Under the pieces are notes generated by a model. It was not told where the DNA came from. It did no database searches and saw only the letters and a program-made list of their open reading frames with translations. Made by a program: the position numbers and the translations under genes. This document shows positions 53,319-63,561 of a stretch of DNA of 64,000 nt, piece after piece. The stretch comes from Chlorella sorokiniana (lineage: Eukaryota > Chlorophyta > Trebouxiophyceae > Chlorellales > Chlorellaceae), in the NCBI GenBank assembly GCA_025917655.1, contig CP084611.1, forward strand, positions 2,356,001 through 2,420,000, read 5' to 3'. Every line of letters begins with the position of its first letter. Position 1 is the stretch's first letter.

Positions 53319-53701
53319 TCTACGGTCCAACCGCCCATTCAGCAGCGATGCACTGCCGCTGTGCTGATTCCAGCCCACAAAGGCTACCTGCTTTCGAGAA
53401 CTGACATGCTTCTTGTCAGCTGCATCCAATCATACGTGTTGACTCTGGTACTACATCTTGACCGGCTTTCTGCTGCGTGCCTCCCCTTGCTTTGCTTTTC
53501 ATGCTTGCCCTGCTGCCAGCTGTGAGCCCCGGCATTCCGAGGCATCTCTTCACGGCTTGATAGGCACCACTGAACCAGCCCTACAGCGTAGCATTTGCTG
53601 CACCTAGCACTTGCTGCGCCCTTGTTTGACCAGTTTTTTACGCTTGACGCCTGGAACTGTTAATGACGATGATGTGGATTACAGCGCGTTGGCGTGGTTT
53701 C
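53319..53701. other. Intergenic, converging 3' ends
   Basis: This interval lies between UBE2S (+) and the decarboxylase (-). It is relatively AT-rich near 53440-53660. A minus-strand TGTAA at 53679 is only about 20 bases from the decarboxylase stop, probably too close to be its polyadenylation signal. Confidence 0.45.
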
Positions 53702-55522
53702 TCAGACGCCAGCAATGACACGCAGCGTCTGCAAGGTTCTGTCGCTGCACCCCGTCACACTTCCCCCTTCCTGTAGCACTGCATTCAGCTGCTCTACCAC
53801 TTGCGCACTGATCACCTCCCTGGGTAAATCGCGGGCACTCCAGGCGGGTATGGGCACAACAGCTCTGCAGACGACCGCCCAACAGCCTGCGTGGCGGGCA
53901 CTGCCTCCGCAGCGGCAAAGAAGGCATCCCGCGGAGCAAGGCGGACCTCTGGGGTTGCAGCCAGCGCTTTGCACGCCGCAAAGGCCGCATGACCACACGT
54001 CGACGAACTGCTGCTGCTGCTGCTGTCGCTGTACTTGCCGCCTGCATGCTGCTGGCACAGCTGCTGCAGCGCCGCCACCAGCGCGAGCGCGTGTGCGAAC
54101 GTGCTTCCGACGCTGAAGGCCAGCACGACGCAGGTGGGAGTGGCCAGCTCTGGCACGATGCCATGCTGGCGCTCCAGCACATCCGCCGCCTGGTACCCGG
54201 TGAGCCCCAGCTGCCGCAGGCTGATGGTGAGCCGCAGCGGGTCCAGGGTGACAGCCCCACAGCCGCTTTCGCCAGCAATGCCGTCCAACGACAGGAGCTG
54301 GACCCCCGGGAGCCGCTGCAGCTGCTGGCGTGCATGCAGCGCGGCCTGCACCGCCTCGTCATGGGCACTGGGCTGGGCCGCCTGGGCACGAGCCGCATCC
54401 AGGGAGGCCAGCAGCAGGTAGCTGGGGCTGGAGGACTGCAGCACCTGCAGCGCGCGACTGATGCGCTGCCGCGACACGCGCTCGCCGCGCACGTGCAGCA
54501 TCGCTGCCTGCGTCGCAGCCGACAGCTGCTTGTGGGTGGACTGCACTGCCACATCCGCACCGCTGTGCAGCGCCGAGGGCGGCAGATGCGGGTGCAGGCC
54601 CAGGTGTGCGCCGTGCGCTTCGTCCACCAGCAGTGGCACGCCGTGGGCATGGCACACCGCAGCCAGGCCTGCAACAAAGCGCGTGCCAGGGCCACATCAG
54701 CTGCTACTGTGGCATGTCGCTTCATGCAAGCGCGCAAACACGCACCTGCTATGTCGCTCAGCACCCCAAAGTACGTGGGGAGACCACCAGGGCAGCCGCC
54801 ACACGCAGGCCGCGGCGTTTGCGTGCTCAAAGGCTGCAGCCAGCGCCGCCGGGGTTACGTGATGGGCGATGCCCAGGCGTGGGTCACAGCATGGCTGGAC
54901 ATAGCAAGGCATGCAGCCCGCCAGCACCATCGCGTTGAATGCTGACAGGTGGGCGTTACGGGCCAGCACAAGTGCGTCCCCGGGCCGCACGTGGCCATGA
55001 CGGCAGCGTGAATGCCGGCGGTGGTGCCGTTGACCAGGAACCACGTGGCATCGGCCCCCAGGCCTGCGCCGCCAGCTGCTGCGCTGCCAGTATGGGACCG
55101 CTGGGGGTGCTGAGGATGTCGAGGCCTGCGTGCAGGCGGTGAGCTTGCCAACAGAGAGTGTGCTCATGAACGACAGACTGCTGGCCAGGGCAAACGCAAG
55201 GCCGTTTGTGCGACGCAACCCCGCAGCAATCCAGCCCACCATCAAGCTCGGTGAGGTCATACTGCAGCGCCGCTCCAAGCACCTGCTCCAGCGGAGGCGG
55301 CGTGCTGCTTCCGCGCTTGTGGCCGGGTACATGGAAGGGAACCTCTTCCTTGCGACAACCCCGCTCAACAACGGCATTCAGCAAAGGAGTGTGATGAGCA
55401 CCAGCCATGCTGGAGTCATTGAGACTGCTGACGGCCAAGCAGCGACACGAGTGCATTTTGACTGGGGTGGGGCACGCAGGCGCTTGCACAGGCGCAGAGC
55501 CTCGCTGCAGTGCCGCATGCAT
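53702..55522 (-). CDS. Orn/Lys/Arg decarboxylase-family PLP enzyme
   Basis: This family (fold type I, bacterial SpeA/LdcC-related) decarboxylates basic amino acids, feeding polyamine or cadaverine synthesis. Blocks are EVPFHVPGHKRGSSTPPPLE (about 55330), LQYDLTELDGGLD, TPSGPILAAQQLAAQAWGA, ADATWFLVNGTTAGIHAAVM (PLP phosphate pocket), LARNAHLSAFNAMVLAG and HGVPLLVDEAHGAHLGLHPH (54590-54650, the Asp that pairs with the PLP ring). Then follow DVAVQSTHKQLSAATQAAML with the Schiff-base Lys in STHK (about 54530), RALQVLQSSSPSYLLLASLD and LCPYPPGVPAIYPG. A missing G at about 53819 breaks the frame between YPG and EVISAQVVEQL; the stop is at 53702. The in-frame ATG at 55522 adds a Cys/Ala/Pro-rich leader that could be a targeting peptide. 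The ATG at 55408 (MAGAHHTPLLNA) is the alternative. Substrate cannot be decided from sequence. Confidence 0.88.
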
Positions 55523-55876
55523 GATGCAGGTTACACTGCACTGTTAAATCCAGTGATAAAGATGATAACGGGGCCCAAGGACCGACATACACAGGAAACA
55601 GGGAACACAAGTTTCGACTCCCTTCCTTGCAAGCCCTACAACCCTTCAGGACAAAAATCGATGAATTTTCACAAACGATCAACGATTTGGGATGATCAGT
55701 AGGCTGCAAAAGCCCAGGTTTGGGGCGCAGTTGCCCGCGGGGCACAATGGAAAGGCGAAGGTCCCTGGGGCCATGAGGATGTCGCAGGCCACGCCCCTTC
55801 TTCAGCCGTTTAACGCCCCTGGGCCGCCCACCCCCAACCCTCAATTCAGTGAGGGGCTCACAAAGGCGGCCTCAGT
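55523..55876. promoter_or_regulatory. Divergent intergenic region, decarboxylase / eIF3a
   Basis: About 355 bases lie between the diverging start codons, AT-rich at 55540-55700. They should contain both promoters. No named element was recognised. Confidence 0.4.
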
Positions 55877-58800
55877 ATGAGCCGCTTCTACAGGGGCAGC
55901 GCCCCTTCGCTGAAGCCTGAGGGCGCCATCAAGCGCGCCGATGAGCTGCTCAGTGTTGGCCAGAAGCAGGCGGCTCTGCAGACGCTGCATGACACCATCA
56001 CTAACAAGCGGCAGCAACGCAACTGGACTAAGGCCTTGGAGCAGGTGGGAATTGAGAAGGAGCGCTGCTTTGGATTGGATGCGCCGTCGGTAGACGCGCA
56101 TCAGCAGCAAACAGCAGGCAGCATGTATGCGATAGCGCACCGGCCAATTTCATGTCCCCTGCCGTTTGCAGGTCATGTTCAAGTACATTGACATCTGCGT
56201 GGACATGAAGCAGGGCCGCAAGTGCAAGGACGCGCTGATCAACTATCGCAATGCCTGCCAGCAAGTGAACGTGGGCTCCCTTGAAGACGTGATCAAGTAT
56301 CTGCTCCAGGTAGCCTCTCAGCGCGCCGAGGAGGCCAGCAAGGCCGCGGAGGCCAAGCTAGATGCCGTGGAGGACCTGGAGGCGGAGGCCAGCCCAGAGG
56401 AGATGATGCTCAGCTACGTCAGTGGTGAGAAGAGCAAGGACCGCACGGATCGCGAGTTGGTGACACCCTGGTTCAAGTTTCTGTGGGAGACCTACAGGTG
56501 TGTGGCATGTGTGGGGGATGATGTGGGGGGGAGGGAGGCAGGTTTGCAGGTGCGCACATGCACCCTCGGTGGCGGGTCAGCCATCGAGGAGCTGACATTC
56601 CGCAGGTAGCAGCCGTGGGCAGTAGGGTGCTTCCCTGCTGGTCAGGGCATTGCGAGGGTTAATTGCACGTGAGGGTGTGCTGTCGCAGCGCAGGCCTGGC
56701 AGCCTGCAGGAGCCATGCGCTGTGCTGCCGCCGATGCCATTGTCCAACCTCGCCGCGGCTCGGCGCCCCCCCCCCGCCCCCTTTGTCCACCAGGAACGTG
56801 CTGGACATCCTGCGCAACAACTCGCGCCTGGAGGCCCTGTACGCGATGGGCACCTCCCGCGCCTGCCACTTCTGCCTGACGTACCGCCGCACCACCGAGT
56901 TCCGCCGCCTGTGCGACATTGTGCGCAACCACCTGGCCAACCTGCTCAAGTACCGCGACCAGGGCGGCCGCGACCGCACCGACCTCAAGTGGGTTTGGGG
57001 GGGCAGGTTGAGGTGGTCGGGGTCCAGGCCGCGCATGCACTGGGCCCAGCTGTGCTGCTCTTGCCGCGCTGCCGCCCCTCGCTGAGCCTGCCCTGGTCAA
57101 CGCCGCCCCCCGCAGCGTGCCCGCCACCTGGGAGCTGTACGTGGACATGCGGTTTGAGCAGCTGCGCACCGCCTGTGACCTGGAGCTGTGGGCTGAGGCC
57201 TTCCGCTCGGTGGAGGACATCCAGGGCCTGCTGCTGATGGCGCCCAAGGGCTGCAAGCCGCGCGCCGCCCTCATGGCCACCTACTACGCCAAGCTCACCC
57301 AGATCTTCACCAAGAGCGAGTCCCGCCTCTACTCGGCCTACGCGTGGTACAGGTGGGTGGGCGGGTGGGCGGGAGGGCCGTGTTGCTGAGGGGCCGGACT
57401 GCAGCCCAGGCTTGCGATGCCTCCAGGGCTGGTGTTCAGATGCAGGCAAGAATCGCGCGCCGGCCGGGGCTTCTGCCGCCCAGCAACGCTCCACTGCCCT
57501 GTCGCCCCCTGCCGCAGGCTCTTTGCCTTCACCCGCCTGAACAACAAGTCGCTGGGCGGCGCCGACCTGTCCATGATGGCCTCCAACGTCGTGCTGTCCG
57601 CGCTGTCCATCCTGCCCTACGAGCAGGCGGGGCGCACGGACGCTGACCCCGCCGCCGCCCACGAGCGCGCGCAGAAGATGGCCGCCATCCTGGGCTTCAG
57701 CGCCACGGTGGGTGTGCGTGGGGGGGCAGAGTGGGCTGGGGGCGCACGCACGGAGCCCTTGTGCGTGTGCTGTCGTGGCGGCTTGTGCAGTGCAGGGTGG
57801 CCAGCATGGCAGCCTGTCTGGCACCGCCGTTTGAGGGCACCCCCTCACCCACGCTGGTGCCCCGCGCCTCCTGGCTGGCGCAGGAGCGTCGCGACGGCCG
57901 TGCGCTGCTGTCCCGCGCCTCCCCTGCTCTCCGACATTGAGCGCAAGGGCCTGCTGACGCTGGTGCCGCCCGAGGTGAAGCAGCTGTTTGGCCTGCTGGA
58001 GAGCGACTTCAACCCGCTGCAGCTCTGCAAGGTGGTGGCGCCGCTGCTGGAGAAGCTGCAGACCCTGAACCAGCCCGTCACGGGTGGGTGGGGGCGGCGC
58101 GGCGCGGGCCACAAGCTGTGCATCGGGCAGAGCGGCGCCGCGCCCGCCTTGCGCGCAGAGCGGTGCCGTGCCCGCCTTGCGCAGGCCTCCCCTGCTTCAC
58201 CGGCCACGCCCTCCGACCCCGCCCTCCCTCCCCCTCCCTGCTCCCCCAGCCGCCAGCCCCCTCCAGGAGATGCCGCTGGAGGCGTTTGCGGCGCCGCTGC
58301 AGCGCGTGGCTGTGGCCAGGATGGTGCGCCAGCTCAGCGAGGTGTACTCCGTCATGCGCGTGTCAACCATGAGCGAGCTGGCGCCCTTCATCGGCTTTGG
58401 CCAGGTGAGCCCGGGGCAGCTGGCTGGATGTGGGTGCAAGTGGGGCAGCGTGCAGCGTGCGAGCGTGCAAGTCCCTGCCGCCCTCCAGCTCAGCGTGATC
58501 CTGCGATGCGCCCGTTGGGCCCACTGGCAGGGCATGCGTGGCGCCGGGGGCTGCAGGCCGACTGCCCTGCCCGCACTGCCCCCCACACACACACCCACAC
58601 ACGCACACCTGTCCTGCAGGCCGAGCAGATGATCGTGGACGCCGTGCGCAGCGGCTACTTCCAGGCCCGCTTTGACCACAAGCACAACACCGTGCACTTT
58701 GGCGGCCAGGTGCGCTCGGCTCGCTGCCGCGCCCTGGCATGCTGCCCGCTGCCTGCTGGCCAGCACGCCCCTGGCACCGCCTGGCGCCTGCCGGTACAAG

Positions 58801-61213
58801 CAGCGCCCCAGCTGCCCACCCCTGGTCTGTGCAGGAGGTTGAGTCTGAGCGGGTGCGCGGCCACATTGCCACCATGGCCAAGCGGCTGACGCATGCTCTG
58901 GCCATGATTGACCCCGCGCCCGCCCGCGACAAGGAGGCGCGCCGCGCCCGCCTCGTGGCCCTGGCCCTGGACACCGCCCAGCAGGAGAACCAGCGCATGC
59001 TGCAGCGCAAGGTGGGCTGGGCGCCAGGGCTGGCGGGCAGGGCCCAGGCTGGGCAAGGGGAGGGGCCTGGGGGTAGAGGCAGCTTCGCCAGGCCGGCTGC
59101 AGCCGTGACCTCGGGCACTTACACTCCCAGCCGGCTAGCGCCCCTGGCGCTCTGAGCCGGTTGGATTTCTCTGTGCCCAGAGCAGCATAGAGCCCCTAAT
59201 ACCGCCAGCAGGCACCCAGACAGCAGCTGGTGGTACGCAGGCGTCTGACATCTTCCGACCTGCACCATGCACACGTTTTGCAGCAGCAGCCGGCAGCCAG
59301 TTGCTGCTGCCGCTGCGGTGCACAGCTGCTTGGCTCCCTCTCACCCCGTTGCTGTTCCTGCCCCCCTTGATCCCCAGCTGGAGATTGAGAAGCGCAAGGA
59401 GGAGGCTGAGCGCCAGGCCATGGAGCGGGAGCGGGAGCTGGAGGAGCAGCGCATGGCGGCTGAGCAGCTGGCCCGCGAGCAGGAGGAGCGGCGCAAGGAG
59501 CAGGAGCGGTGAGTTTGTGTTGAGGGAGTGTGTGTGTGTGGGGGGGGCACAGGCAACGAGTGTGGCCCTTCCTTCCGCTGCACCAACCTCTGCTGTCGAT
59601 GGCGGCTTGCCTCGTGTGAGCCTGCCCCCGGCGCCTGGCCCCGCCCCTTCACTTCCCCGCGCGCACTCACCCTCCCTGCCCGGCTGTTTGTTTGTCGTGG
59701 CAGCGCGCGTCGCGAGGCGGAGCGCATCCAGCGCGAGCTGGAGGAGCGGGAGCAGGAGGAGCTGAAGGCGTACCTGGCGTCGCGCGGGCGCAAGGTTGGG
59801 GAGGGGGAGAAGCTGGACGCGCGCGCCATCAACCAGGAGGTGGTCAGCGAGCAGCTGCGCCAGCAGCAGGAGCTGCAGCGCAAGCTGGCCAAGCTGGCCA
59901 AGCAGATGGACCACCTGGAGCGGGCGCGGCGCGAGGAGGAGGCACCGCTCCTGGCAGCCGCGCACGACCGCAAGCTCAAGGTGGGGCGCAGCCGCTCGGG
60001 CGCTGCCGCCACGCGCTGGGCCCCGCTGCACGCTGGCCAGCGCCCAGGCCTAGCCTCGAGGCAGCCCCGTCACAGCACGCTCCCAGTTCACGCATCTTGC
60101 TCTGCCCGCTGCTCCTCCGTGGCTCTCCCTCCACCCACCACACGCACACACACGCACACCGCAGGAGGACGAGGAGCTGTTCCATCGGGAGGCTGAGGCC
60201 GCCAAGCAGGCGCACCGCGCGGCCTGGGAGCACGACCTCGCCGAGAAGCAGCGGCTGTCCAAGATGGCGGGCGACCGCGCGGCGGCGGCGGAGCAGATCC
60301 AGGCGCGCCGCGCAGAGGAGTTTGCGGCGCTCAAGGTGCGCACGGCAGGGAGGCGGGCACACCTGGTGGCCGGGAGTGTCGGGGCGCTGCGCTGTTGCGG
60401 GCCTGCTTGGCCCCCCTGCCCCTCTGGCGTCAGGTCGTCATGGCGTGTGACCCAACCCCGTCCGCTGCCCCCCCCTTCCTCCCACACACAGGCCGCCCGC
60501 ACCCGCGCCCTGGCCGAGCGTCGGGAGGCCCGCCGCCAGGAGCGCGACCTGGCCCGCCGCCGCGAGTACGTGCGGCGCTGCCGCCTGCAGCTGGAGGAGC
60601 AGCGGCGGGCGGAGGAGGAGGAGGCTCGGCGCATCGAGGAGGAGAAGAGGGCGAGGGAGGAGCGGGAGCGGCAGCGCAAGCTGGACGAGATTGCGGAGAA
60701 GCAGCGGGCGCGGGAGGCGGAGATGGAGGCGAGGGCGCGCGCGGAGCGCGAGGCAGCCGCCGCTGCGCCGCCCCCGCCCCCGCTCCAGCACCTTTGTGCC
60801 ACCCCACCTGCGCGCCAAGATGGCGGCCAGCGGCGGCAGCAGCGGCAGCGCGCCGCCCCCAGAGCGGTCGCCTGCGCGCGACGGCGCGCCTGCGGCAGCG
60901 GCGGCCAGCAGCGAGGATGGGCGGGAGGATCGGGGGCGCGTGGCGACCCGCACGCCGCGACGACGGCCCGCCGCCCTCTGGCGGCGCCTACCGCCCACCC
61001 ACCGCACGCGGCGGCGACGAGCCGCGGCCTGCTGGTGCCTACCGCCCGCCCACCGCACGCGGCGGCGAGGAGGAACGGCCTGGCGGCGCCTACCGCCCGC
61101 CCACTGCACGCGGCGGCGAGGAGGAGCGGCCCGGCGGCGCCTACCGCCCGCCTGTGCGCCGCGACGATGACCGCCCCCTGCCAGCCGTGGTGGCAGCCGG
61201 TGGTGATGGCTGA
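55877..61213 (+). CDS. EIF3A: Eukaryotic translation initiation factor 3 subunit A
   Basis: eIF3a is the largest scaffold subunit of eIF3, which binds the 40S ribosome and recruits mRNA. It starts [20 protein letters not shown] at the ATG at 55877. Family blocks follow: [94 protein letters not shown] and [20 protein letters not shown]. The PCI region is [60 protein letters not shown] and HNTVHFGGQ (58620-58710). From 59380 to 60760 comes the long charged coiled coil ([40 protein letters not shown]), then [16 protein letters not shown] and a C-terminal repeat domain, ending at the TGA at 61211-61213. Order and spacing match plant eIF3a. Frame changes occur around 57890 and in the repeat region. 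Confidence 0.95.
60980..61155. repeat. Tandem 48-51 base coding repeat in eIF3a C-terminus
   Basis: Four copies encode 16-17 residue units of the type [17 protein letters not shown]. The last ends in RRDDD instead of the full unit. The position corresponds to the charged repeat tail of eIF3a in other eukaryotes, though the unit sequence here is Arg/Gly/Pro-rich. Confidence 0.85.
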
Positions 61214-61656
61214 CAGCGAGGACGGGCTGCTTCAGCCCTGGCACCGCTCTGTCTTGCATGCTTGTGTTTGAGCTGATCCCTTCCCAGCGGGTGCCGCAGT
61301 CGGCGCCGCACCAAGGGGCTTGTTTTCTGCCTGCTCCTGCAACTTGCAACGTTCTGTGGGATGCAGCGCTTTGATTATTGCACAGATCTGAGCGGAGGGG
61401 CAGGAAGGGAAGCACTGAGCAACAGCACTGGCTGTGGCACTGGCAAAAGGGCTGAACGTCCAAGCTGGCGCTGCTCAACTCGAGCCTTCCGAATTGGTCA
61501 GGGTCCTTCGTTCAGCCACCATTCGTCCATCGCTTCCTGCGAATCTCAAGGAATTGTGGGCAGGGAGGGAAGGCAAGTAGGGGCAGGAGCGCGCGCTCGT
61601 CTACAGCGCTCGCCAGTTGCGGGCCAATTGCACATCCATCGATCCTGGTGTGCAGT
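61214..61656. promoter_or_regulatory. Intergenic, eIF3a 3' flank and upstream region of the 2H gene
   Basis: This interval lies between two plus-strand genes. Nothing recognisable was found. Confidence 0.4.
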
Positions 61657-63505
61657 ATGAGCTGCATGCACAATGAGCCACCCGCCCTGCCTGGCAGCCA
61701 GGCTTGCCCCGCTTGCCTCCGCCGCCGCTCACACGCCCATCCATCTCCTGCCCCCTACTCCTCCAGCACTGGCTTGCTCATGTGGGCCGCACTTCCACTG
61801 CCCCCACCCACCGTAGCCCAGCCCGCAGGCATGTCAGCGACGGCGCTGCAGCGTGCGGCCAAGGTGCACAAGGCGGCTGTGTGCCTGGTGCCGCCCGCGC
61901 AGCGCGTGGGCGCGGGTGCAGGAGGTGCGCCTGTTCCGGGACAAGTCCTTTGCGCGCTGGCCCCCCACATCAACCTGCTCTACCCGTTCCTGGAGGAGGC
62001 CTGCTTCGAGGAGGCGGCGCAGGCGTGCAGCGAGGCGCTGCGGTCGGTGGCGGGGTTTGACGTGACGCTGGCGCGCCTCGGCATCTTTGAGCACAGCCGC
62101 AGCTGCACGCTGTGGCTGCACCCAGACGCGCCGGGTGCGGTGCTGAGGCCGGCCTGCCTGCAGCCGGCTGCACGGGGCCACCGCCGCCGATGGCGGCCGT
62201 GCATGGGGGCAGGGCTCTGCGACCAGCCCCCGCCTCGCCTGCCGCCATCCACGGCACACTGCCCCCTGCACACGCGTCAGAGCTGCAGGAGGTGCAGGCT
62301 GCCCTGGCGAGCGCCTTCCCGCAGTGCAGCGACCTGAGCAGCGACCCGGCCCGCGGCATCCAGCGCTTCACCCCGCACCTGTCTCTGGGCCAGTGGCGCG
62401 GACGGGCGCAGGCTGAGGCCGCCGCGGCGCTCCTGGCACCCGCCTGGGAGGCGGCGCCGCTGCGCTTCCAGGCGGGGGGTGGTGCTCATCAGCCGCAGCG
62501 GCTTCGACGACCCCTTCCGCCTCTGCTGGTTTGTGCCCCTCGGGGCGGCCGCCCTGTGGCCCTTGGGGGCAGCTCGGGCGTGCCCTACCTCGCGACCGCG
62601 GGCGGCCACTCCCCGCCCGCCGCGCCGCCCGGTGCCGGCGGCGACCCGGCGGCTGAGCTGGCGGCTGAGCTGGCAGGGCTGGGGGCCGCCCGCCCGACGG
62701 CACTGCCTGGGTGTTCAGCTACGGCGCCAACATGAGCCCCCGCAAGCTGGGCGGCGCGCGCGGGGTGCACCCGCTGCAGTCCCTGCCCGCCCGCCTGCCC
62801 GGCTGGCGCCTGGCCTTCACCCACCGCGGCAGCATGGGCAACCTGGAGGCGGCGGCGGGGGGCGGCGGCGCACGGCGTGCTGCACCGCGTGACCGCCGCC
62901 GACTACGTGCGCCTGGCCAACGCGGAGCACGAGTACCGGTGGGTGGGTGTTTTACAGGGGGAGGGCGCGCTTTTCATGGTGGGAAGGGGGGCTGTGGCAC
63001 TGGTGCTGGGGCACTTGCTGCATGCGCTGCTGCGGCTGGCATCAGGCCGCACGCCGCCACCCCCCACCCCACCCCCCACACACCCACACACCCACACCCA
63101 CACACCACACACACACCAGCACTGCAACCCCCACACCCGCAGCCCCGTGGAGGTGGCTGCAGAGCCGTATGGCGGCGGCCCCCCTGCCCGCCGTGGCGTT
63201 TGTGACCCCCGAGGAGCGGCGCATCGCGGGGGCCTGCCCCCGCCCCGCCGCTACCTGCACCTGCTGCAAGAAGGGGCGGCGCACTGGGGCCTGGAGGAGG
63301 GGTACGCGCGCTGGCTGGCCGACATGCCCAGCGTGGACAGCGCGCAGCGGGGCCCGGGCTACTACACCACACCCGGGGTCAGGCGCTGCAGGCGCTGCCC
63401 AAGATACGGACGGGGTCGCAGCCGCGGCGGCAGCCAGGACAGCAGCAGGCGCGGCACAGGCGGCAGCGGCAGCAGCAGCAAGCGCAGGTGCTGCCCTCGT
63501 CTTGA
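61657..63505 (+). CDS. 2H phosphoesterase (RNA ligase/CPDase fold) fused to gamma-glutamylcyclotransferase-like domain
   Basis: The N-terminal domain carries two H-x-N/S-hydrophobic motifs, WPPHINLLYPFLEEACFEEA (about 61960-62010) and GIQRFTPHLSLGQW (62360-62395). These are the catalytic pair of 2H phosphoesterases, which hydrolyse cyclic or 2'-5' phosphodiesters. RLFRDKSFARWPPHIN before the first motif fits a eukaryotic subgroup. After a Gly/Pro/Ala linker the second domain starts WVFSYGANMSPRKLGG (62708), the nucleotide-fold loop of GGCT/AIG2-type proteins. It continues LPGWRLAFTHRGSMGNLEAA, GVLHRVTAADYVRLANAEHE (candidate catalytic Glu), RRYLHLLQEGAAHWGLEEGY and ARWLADMP. The frame shifts several times (about 61915, 61965, 62470, 62870, 63375), all in G/C runs. 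I take the end as the TGA at 63503-63505 after a Gln/Arg-rich tail. The start ATG at 61657 is tentative; 61830 is the alternative. The fusion is one reading frame only if these shifts are consensus errors. Confidence 0.68.
63053..63119 (+). repeat. CA/CCCA simple repeat at an intron 3' end
   Basis: About 65 bases of C, CA and CCACACA repeats stand just upstream of the acceptor (acccgcag, 63140) of the last intron of the 2H-GGCT gene. The same intron begins gtgggtgggtg, complementary to this tract. Confidence 0.8.
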
Positions 63506-63561
63506 ACATGCATGGCCGCTCCGCAGCTTCACTGGCACGCCACACCCTGCGGCACGGTGTG

